Shown one piece after another: positions 57,318 to 64,000 of a stretch of 64,000 bases of DNA. The stretch is from positions 62,001 through 126,000 of the forward strand of contig JAJPGW010000006.1 in assembly GCA_021325575.1 (NCBI GenBank). The letters are read 5' to 3'. Both the position numbers and the translations under genes were made by a program. Numbering within the stretch: the stretch's first letter is position 1; each line of letters begins with the position of its first letter. The DNA is from Gammaproteobacteria bacterium (GTDB lineage Bacteria; Pseudomonadota; Gammaproteobacteria; DSM-16500). The notes under the pieces were generated by a model. That model made no database searches and was not told the origin of the DNA. It saw nothing but the letters and a program-made list of their open reading frames with translations.

Positions 57318-59024
57318 ATGACATTTTCAGAATTAAATCTCGCACCCGGGATTGCTAAAGCGATTCAAGCGTGTGGATATACGATTCCAACCCCCGTTCA
57401 AGCGCGCTCTATTCCAGAAATTTTAAATGGCAAAGATATGGTAGCCTCCGCGCAAACCGGATCTGGCAAAACAGCCGCGTTTGTATTGCCCGCACTGCAT
57501 CGTTTGAGCGAACCGGCACCTTTTCGCAAACCCCGCGTTTTAATTTTAACACCCACTCGCGAACTTGCGAGTCAAATTAAAGATGCCGCTGCAAAATACG
57601 GTAAATTTATTAAATTTTTTATGGCGAATTTGGTTGGCGGTATGTCTTATCGTCAGCAATTGCGCGATTTATCCCGTCCGGTTGATTTGATTGTTGCAAC
57701 GCCTGGCCGTTTATTGGATCACATGGAAAATCGTCGTTTGGATTTATCAGGCATCGAAATGTTAGTGCTGGATGAAGCCGATCGCATGTTGGATATGGGT
57801 TTTATTGATGATGTGCAAACGATTGCGAAAGCGACTCCCAATACGAGACAAACTTTATTATTCAGCGCAACCGTTGATAATAAGTTAGATCGCGTTATCA
57901 AAACCATTTTAAAAAATCCGGTACGCATCAATCTTTCGCCAGAAAAATTAGCGCCCTCGCAAATCAAACAATCTGTTTATTTAGCGGATAATCCCCAGCA
58001 TCGTTCGCGTTTGTTGCAACATTTGCTCGATAACGAAAATATTTTTAAAGCGATTATTTTTTCAGCGACAAAAATTGGCGCGGATAAATTAGCGTCTGAA
58101 TTATCGAATCAAGGTTATGCCGCCGCAGCATTGCACGGCGATTTAAAACAAAGTCAGCGTAATCGCACAGTGGAAAATTTACGTCGCGGCAAAATTCAGT
58201 TTTTAGTTGCAACCGATGTCGCAGCGCGCGGAATTGATATTGCTGATATGACGCACGTGATCAATTATGATATGCCGCGTTTTTGCGAAGATTACGTGCA
58301 TCGAATTGGTCGCACCGGTCGCGCGGGAAAATCCGGTATCGCGATTTCTTTTGCCATGCCAAGTGATGCGCGACACATTCAACGCATCGAACGATATGTT
58401 GGCCATCGATTGGAATTGGCAACGATTGTAGGATTAGAGCCAAAGCAAAAAGGGCGACAAGCAGGTTCTTCTTCTCACAATGAAAAATCACATAATAAGC
58501 CTAAGAAAAAATGGGGCTTCAAAGATAACAATGAATCACGCGGTGGAAGATCTGATCGACCCAAGAAAAGTTGGGGCGCTAAAGATGATCGTGATGGTCG
58601 ACCAGGAAAACCAAAAAAGAAATGGGAATCTAAAGACAATAACGAATTTCGCGGCGGAAGATCCGAAAAACCTAAAAAATCTTGGGGATCAAAAGAAAAT
58701 CACGAAGGTCGATCCGAAAAACCGAAAAAGAAATGGGAATCAAGAGATAACAACGAATTTCGTGGCGGCAGATCCGAAAAACCTAAAAAATCTTGGGGGT
58801 CAAAAGAAAATCACGAAGGCCGATCCGAAAAACCAAAAAAGAAATGGGAATCTCGAGACAATGAATTCCGCGGTGGTCGATCTGACAAGCCAAAGAAAAA
58901 TTGGACTTCAGAAGCACCTAAGAAAAAATGGGCTTCAAAAGACAATCAAAATCGCGACGCAAAATCTGGATCGCCAGCCAAAAAACGATTTTTTAAAGCG
59001 AATAAAAAATCAACCCATCGCTAA
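57318..59024 (+). CDS. DEAD-box RNA helicase with long repeat tail
   Basis: A 568-residue helicase. ATG 57318 follows GAGG; TTG further upstream is not used. The core (1-380) has Q-motif FSELNLAPGIAKAIQACGY, Walker A AQTGSGKT, DEAD as VLDEADRMLD, SAT in LFSATVD, and HRIGRTGRAG motif VI. The tail (about 385-568) is basic and disordered, with tandem 37-residue repeats of GRSEKPKKSWGSKENHEGRS type and a 111-bp DNA period (e.g. 58661 and 58772). It most resembles RhlE/DeaD-type helicases of ribosome assembly or cold adaptation. Repeat number probably varies between strains. Confidence 0.92.
   Translation: MTFSELNLAPGIAKAIQACGYTIPTPVQARSIPEILNGKDMVASAQTGSGKTAAFVLPALHRLSEPAPFRKPRVLILTPTRELASQIKDAAAKYGKFIKFFMANLVGGMSYRQQLRDLSRPVDLIVATPGRLLDHMENRRLDLSGIEMLVLDEADRMLDMGFIDDVQTIAKATPNTRQTLLFSATVDNKLDRVIKTILKNPVRINLSPEKLAPSQIKQSVYLADNPQHRSRLLQHLLDNENIFKAIIFSATKIGADKLASELSNQGYAAAALHGDLKQSQRNRTVENLRRGKIQFLVATDVAARGIDIADMTHVINYDMPRFCEDYVHRIGRTGRAGKSGIAISFAMPSDARHIQRIERYVGHRLELATIVGLEPKQKGRQAGSSSHNEKSHNKPKKKWGFKDNNESRGGRSDRPKKSWGAKDDRDGRPGKPKKKWESKDNNEFRGGRSEKPKKSWGSKENHEGRSEKPKKKWESRDNNEFRGGRSEKPKKSWGSKENHEGRSEKPKKKWESRDNEFRGGRSDKPKKNWTSEAPKKKWASKDNQNRDAKSGSPAKKRFFKANKKSTHR
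58650..58885 (+). repeat. 111-bp tandem repeats in the helicase tail
   Basis: At least two near-identical 111-bp units (starts 58661 and 58772) encode 37 residues each, and a partial third follows. The unit edges continue in a degenerate way to about 58960. The stretch is purine-rich (AAA/GAA codons), so other frames also stay open. Confidence 0.8.
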
Positions 59025-59032
59025 CTCTTTAG

Positions 59033-59072
59033 ACCGTCATCCGCGGACAAGCCGCGGGATGACGGTTTTTTT
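59033..59072 (+). terminator. Intrinsic terminator after the helicase gene
   Basis: ACCGTCATCCGCGG, loop ACAAG and CCGCGGGATGACGGT (one bulged G), then seven T. It ends the helicase transcript before the boxed orphan gene. Confidence 0.85.
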
Positions 59073-59133
59073 CACACGCAATGACGGAACTTTTTTATCC
59101 TACTCTGCAAAGAAAATACTCAACATTTTTTAA

Positions 59134-59167
59134 TTTAAGATTTCGTTAAGCTTTCATGCTTTACACT
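59134..59167 (+). promoter_or_regulatory. PmrA-type tandem box and -10 element before the 59201 gene
   Basis: TTTAAG (59134-59139), five bases, GTTAAG (59145-59150; one mismatch to YTTAAK), eleven bases, TACACT (59162-59167). The spacing equals the three other boxes within one base. Confidence 0.52.
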
Positions 59168-59200
59168 TTTTTCTTCTAAAAATAGTTGACGAGGTGAGGT

Positions 59201-59872
59201 ATGGCTTTTGGACGTCTGGGTTTAGTTCAACAATCGATTACAGAAACAGAAAATAAAATCCGTGCATATAAAGTTTTATTGGAAGATGAAACGGTAAAAC
59301 AAGATGCGGCTCGCAGTTCAAATATTCTTATCAAGTTGCAACTTGAAAGAACTCAATTACAGAAATTCCAAGAAAAACTGGGTGCTCTAACGACTCAACT
59401 CGAACCGGTTGCTAAAGTAAAAAAACTTGTTGCCGAAAAAGAATTACATGAAAAATGGAAAGAGAACGCGCAAGGCGATAAAAAAATTGAAGCTTATTGT
59501 GATGCGGGAATTGCTGAACGACAAATGCAATTGCCAGCAGCTATTGAAGCTGCAAAACCGGTATTGGTAAAATTATCAGAATTACAGTCTGATGGTGGTT
59601 CTGAGATGGGTTCACAGCCAGGGCCTGAGGCTAAACAAGGTAGCAATCCAGGCTCAGATAGTGGGGCCGAGTACGATAGAATGAGGGAGAAAGAGAAAAA
59701 AGCTTACGCTATACGACTAGAAAGAGAGTGCGCAGCAAGATTGATTGATACGTTAGGGATGAGATCCGATCAATCTGGGAATAGTTCAAAAACCGACCCT
59801 GTCTCTGATGCAGTAGCTGCACCTGCTGGTTCTGGTTTAAGTCTAAGCAAAACTCAAGCCGGATCTGCCTGA
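59201..59872 (+). CDS. Orphan coiled-coil protein, candidate effector
   Basis: A 223-residue protein. Residues 8-110 are a long helical coiled coil (LVQQSITETENKIRAYKVLL ...). A Gly/Ser/Pro-rich linker (about 125-155) follows, then a charged helix and a Ser/Ala-rich tail. There is no signal peptide or membrane segment. GAGGTGAGGT precedes ATG 59201. It is a single-gene unit with a PmrA-type promoter and its own 3' hairpin. The composition resembles Legionellales effectors with coiled-coil domains. No family is recognised. Confidence 0.72.
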   Translation: MAFGRLGLVQQSITETENKIRAYKVLLEDETVKQDAARSSNILIKLQLERTQLQKFQEKLGALTTQLEPVAKVKKLVAEKELHEKWKENAQGDKKIEAYCDAGIAERQMQLPAAIEAAKPVLVKLSELQSDGGSEMGSQPGPEAKQGSNPGSDSGAEYDRMREKEKKAYAIRLERECAARLIDTLGMRSDQSGNSSKTDPVSDAVAAPAGSGLSLSKTQAGSA

Positions 59873-59893
59873 TATTAGATCAAACCATTCGGA

Positions 59894-59919
59894 AATATCC
59901 CTGAAGCCCCAGGGATATT
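59894..59919 (+). terminator. Hairpin after the 59201 gene
   Basis: AATATCCCTG (59894-59903), loop AAGCCC and CAGGGATATT (59910-59919) form a perfect 10-bp stem 21 bp after the stop codon. The T-run is poor, so termination would need Rho or be partial. Confidence 0.6.
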
Positions 59920-59958
59920 CTCTGACGATTTCAGTTTGATTTGACTGAATAAATAACA

Positions 59959-60012
59959 TTGCAGCCACAGCAAAAAGCCTTTATACTCCGCCGAACTCTC
60001 CGGTGCTCGGAG
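59959..60012 (+). promoter_or_regulatory. Promoter and leader hairpin of the ATP synthase operon
   Basis: TTGCAG (59959-59964) and TATACT (59982-59987) with a 17-bp spacer form a good sigma-70 promoter. Near the expected transcript start, CTCCG (59998-60002) and CGGAG (60008-60012) form a 5-bp hairpin that contains the GGAG ribosome site of atpI. Confidence 0.7.
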
Positions 60013-60022
60013 TAAAAAAACC

Positions 60023-61531
<1,509 letters not shown>

Positions 61532-61546
61532 TTTGAGGCTTAGATC

Positions 61547-62020
61547 ATGATGGATATTAATGCAACTTTAATTGGCCAGCTTCTCACTTTTTTGGTGCTT
61601 GTCTGGTTTGCGATGAAATATGTATGGCCGCCGATTACCAAGGCCATGCAAGATCGTGAAAAAAAGATTGCATCGGGACTCGAAGCCGCCGAACGCGCAA
61701 AACGTGAACTGGAACAAGCGGAACACAAAGCGCTCAATATTATTCGGGATGCAAAAGTGGAAGCGACCCAACTGATTGATCAGGCGCATGCCCGTTCATT
61801 GCGCGTGATTGATGAAGCCAAAGAGTCTGCTCGCCTCGAAAGTAAACGCATTCTGGATCACGCGAAAGACGAAATCGCGCGCGAAGTCACGCATGCCAAA
61901 GAAGCATTACGTAAACAACTGGCGACCCTTGCTGTTTTAGGCGCTGAAAAAATTATTCAGCGAAATCTAGATGCATCAGCACAAGCAGCCCTTTTAGATG
62001 AGTTTGCAGCCGAAATATGA
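61547..62020 (+). CDS. atpF: ATP synthase F0 subunit b
   Basis: A 157-residue stator stalk. A single N-terminal helix (LIGQLLTFLVLVWFAMKYVW) anchors a long charged coiled coil, which contains EKKIASGLEAAERAKRELEQ. The end is [10 protein letters not shown]. Two adjacent ATGs (61547, 61550) are possible. The stop overlaps the atpH start. Confidence 0.96.
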   Translation: MMDINATLIGQLLTFLVLVWFAMKYVWPPITKAMQDREKKIASGLEAAERAKRELEQAEHKALNIIRDAKVEATQLIDQAHARSLRVIDEAKESARLESKRILDHAKDEIAREVTHAKEALRKQLATLAVLGAEKIIQRNLDASAQAALLDEFAAEI

Positions 62021-62553
62021 TGACAGAACAATTGTCGACCATTGCAAGACCCTATGCGCTAGCCGCGTTTGAATATGCGCTGGATAAAAACGATTTAGCC
62101 GGTTGGGAAGGCATGCTTTCTGATGCGGCTTTAGTTGTAAAAAATAAAACAATGAAGGGGTTGTTGCAGAATCCGGATGTGACATCCGGACAGATTGCCG
62201 ATATTTTTCTGATTATTTTGGCAAAAGAGCTGGACACAGAAAAAAAGAATTTTATTAATTTATTAGCTGAATATGAGCGATTTCCGGTATTGCCAGAAAT
62301 TGCTAAACTTTTTACAGAATTAAGATTGCAATATGAAAAAACCATCCCTGTGAAAATCGTTTCAGCGACCCCGCTTGATGATGCGTATCAACAAAAATTC
62401 ATTGATGCGTTGACGCGGCGATTAAAACGTAAAGTAACACTGGAATGTGAAGTGAATAATTCTTTATTGGGCGGTGCAATGATTTATGCAGGTGATAAAG
62501 TCATTGATGGTTCCATTAAAGGTAAATTAAATCGATTGATTGAGTCTATCTAA
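62017..62553 (+). CDS. atpH: ATP synthase F1 subunit delta
   Basis: A 178-residue protein linking the stalk to the F1 head. The N-terminal six-helix domain opens [19 protein letters not shown]. The C-terminal signature is [25 protein letters not shown]. It overlaps atpF by 4 bases and ends 10 bp before atpA. Confidence 0.96.
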   Translation: MMTEQLSTIARPYALAAFEYALDKNDLAGWEGMLSDAALVVKNKTMKGLLQNPDVTSGQIADIFLIILAKELDTEKKNFINLLAEYERFPVLPEIAKLFTELRLQYEKTIPVKIVSATPLDDAYQQKFIDALTRRLKRKVTLECEVNNSLLGGAMIYAGDKVIDGSIKGKLNRLIESI

Positions 62554-62563
62554 AGGTATCGTT

Positions 62564-64000
62564 ATGCAGCATACGCAATTAAGTCCATCCGAAATTAGCG
62601 AAATCATCAAACAGCGTATTGAAAAATTCAATATCAAGCCAGAAATTCGTACCGAAGGCACGATCGTCAGCTTAAAAGACGGTATCGTCCGCGCGCATGG
62701 TCTGGATGATGTGATGCAAGGTGAAATGGTGGAATTTGCCGATCACACTTATGGTATGGCGCTCAATTTGGAACGCGATTCTGTCGGTGCTGTTGTATTA
62801 GGCCGAACCGATAATTTGGCCGAAGGTCAAATCGTCAAATGCACAGGCCGCATTCTTGAGGTGCCTGTTGGCGAAGCCTTGCTCGGCCGCGTAGTCGATG
62901 CATTAGGCAACCCCATTGATGGCAAAGGCCCGATCGCAACAACGATGACTTCACCGATTGAAAAAGTCGCACCGGGTGTAATTTATCGTCAACCCGTTTC
63001 GCAACCGATGCAAACCGGATTAAAAGCAATCGACTCGATGGTCCCAATCGGACGCGGTCAGCGCGAATTAATTATTGGCGATCGCCAAACGGGTAAAACC
63101 GCGGTTGCAATCGACGCTATCATTAATCAACGCGGTACTGGCGTAAAATGTATTTATGTTGCGATCGGCCAAAAAGCCTCATCGATTGCAGCGGTTGTGC
63201 GTAAACTCGAAGAACACAATGCGATGGCGCACACGATTATTGTTGCAGCGCCAGCATCCGATGCTGCTGCATTGCAATACATTGCACCTTATTCTGGTTG
63301 CACCATGGGTGAATATTTCCGCGACAAAGGCGAAGATGCACTGATTATTTATGATGACTTAACAAAACAAGCTTGGGCTTATCGTCAAGTGTCATTATTG
63401 TTACGCCGCCCACCGGGTCGCGAAGCGTATCCTGGCGATATTTTCTATTTACATTCACGCTTGTTAGAGCGCGCAGCACGTGTGAATGAACTGTGGGTAG
63501 AAAAAATGACAGACGGCAAAGTCAAAGGCAAAACCGGTTCATTGACAGCGCTTCCTGTGATTGAAACACAAGCGGGCGACGTATCCGCGTTCGTTTCTAC
63601 CAACGTGATCTCGATCACTGACGGACAAATCTTTTTTGAAACCGATTTATTTAATGCGGGCATTCGTCCTGCTATTAATGCCGGTCTTTCCGTGTCACGT
63701 GTCGGGGGTGCGGCTCAAACCAAACTTATTAAAAAACTGGCTGGGACCCTTCGTATTTCACAAGCACAATATCGTGAATTGGCAGCGTTCTCACAATTTT
63801 TATCGGATTTAGATGAAGCGACCCGCAAACAATTAGAACGTGGTCAGCGCGTGACGGAAGTCATGAAACAAAAACAATACGAACCGCAGTCCGTTGGCGA
63901 AATGGGAACGATACTCTTCGCCGTCGACAAAGGTTATTTGGATGATGTGGCTCTTAACAAAATTGCTGAATTCGAACAGGGCTTATTAAGTTTCTTGCGT
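62564..64000 (+). CDS. atpA: ATP synthase F1 subunit alpha, 3' end outside the window
   Basis: 479 codons are visible and the frame is open at the right edge; the family is about 513 residues, so about 35 are missing. The N-terminal [20 protein letters not shown] motif binds delta. Walker A is GDRQTGKTA. The region [19 protein letters not shown] and the adenine-contact area [14 protein letters not shown] are the family hallmarks, and the start has AAAGG upstream. atpG, atpD and atpC would follow outside. Confidence 0.97.
   Translation, partial: MQHTQLSPSEISEIIKQRIEKFNIKPEIRTEGTIVSLKDGIVRAHGLDDVMQGEMVEFADHTYGMALNLERDSVGAVVLGRTDNLAEGQIVKCTGRILEVPVGEALLGRVVDALGNPIDGKGPIATTMTSPIEKVAPGVIYRQPVSQPMQTGLKAIDSMVPIGRGQRELIIGDRQTGKTAVAIDAIINQRGTGVKCIYVAIGQKASSIAAVVRKLEEHNAMAHTIIVAAPASDAAALQYIAPYSGCTMGEYFRDKGEDALIIYDDLTKQAWAYRQVSLLLRRPPGREAYPGDIFYLHSRLLERAARVNELWVEKMTDGKVKGKTGSLTALPVIETQAGDVSAFVSTNVISITDGQIFFETDLFNAGIRPAINAGLSVSRVGGAAQTKLIKKLAGTLRISQAQYRELAAFSQFLSDLDEATRKQLERGQRVTEVMKQKQYEPQSVGEMGTILFAVDKGYLDDVALNKIAEFEQGLLSFLR

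Noticed and set aside
58480-59133. Long second-frame open reading frame (217 codons) over the helicase tail
   Set aside because: It exists only because the purine-rich tandem repeats lack stops in other frames; the helicase frame has the family domains.

Overview
The window is 64 kb of dense bacterial chromosome carrying about 58 protein genes. I saw no tRNA, rRNA, CRISPR array or insertion sequence, and no gene-free stretch longer than about 270 bp (the longest is 35069-35339). It is gammaproteobacterial: dnaA-dnaN-recF-gyrB, glmU-glmS, the ATP synthase operon, zapA-fau, pgi-lptM-dapF and the EF-P/EpmA/EpmB set are all present. The base composition looks moderately AT-rich. Many orphan genes have eukaryote-facing traits (SET domain, Sel1 repeats, NLS-like clusters, Cys clusters, coiled coils), and several have promoters of the form TTAA half-sites 11 bp apart followed by a -10 box. 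That combination suggests a Legionellales/Coxiellaceae-type host-associated bacterium. The taxonomic assignment is inference; no rRNA is present to prove it.

Layout. 0-9 kb: end of ubiB, an orphan effector-like gene, dacB, two small genes, a cystathionine beta-synthase/gamma-lyase pair (reverse transsulfuration), a secreted protein, a SET-domain membrane protein, dsbB, ruvX and a membrane protein. 9-19 kb: polA, a small membrane protein and dnaA-dnaN-recF-gyrB, with a perfect 16-bp parS site inside the 3' end of recF. 19-28 kb: an eight-gene type IVb pilus locus of the IncI/R64 type in permuted order (pilQ-R-S-V-like, then L-N-O-P). 28-38 kb: pgi-lptM-dapF, zapB-like/zapA/fau, an N-terminally short NAD-glutamate dehydrogenase, a 271-bp gap with two facing perfect DnaA boxes, and epmB/efp/epmA. 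38-52 kb: a secreted orphan, an OPT transporter, a 661-codon effector candidate, engB, uvrD, a Sel1 protein, then an accessory island of small orphan genes interrupted by pyrD. 50.8-64 kb: glmS-glmU, an HD hydrolase, thpR, parB without an adjacent parA, a DEAD-box helicase with a repeat tail, another orphan candidate, and atpI-B-E-F-H-A running off the right edge.

How it fits together. Housekeeping genes of replication, segregation, cell-wall and energy metabolism alternate with single orphan genes. Four of these orphans, at 1233, 43080 (minus), 50377 and 59201, share one promoter architecture: a pair of YTTAAK-like half-sites 11 bp apart, 10-11 bp before a -10 hexamer. This is the arrangement expected for PmrA-type response regulators, which in Legionella and Coxiella activate Dot/Icm effector genes. 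I therefore regard these four as a predicted co-regulated set of undescribed effectors.

Two palindromic repeat families occupy gene ends. Six copies of a roughly 54-81 bp element beginning CGTCATTGCGAG sit mostly between convergent genes. Two copies of a roughly 130 bp element share a core but have unrelated, individually self-complementary arms.
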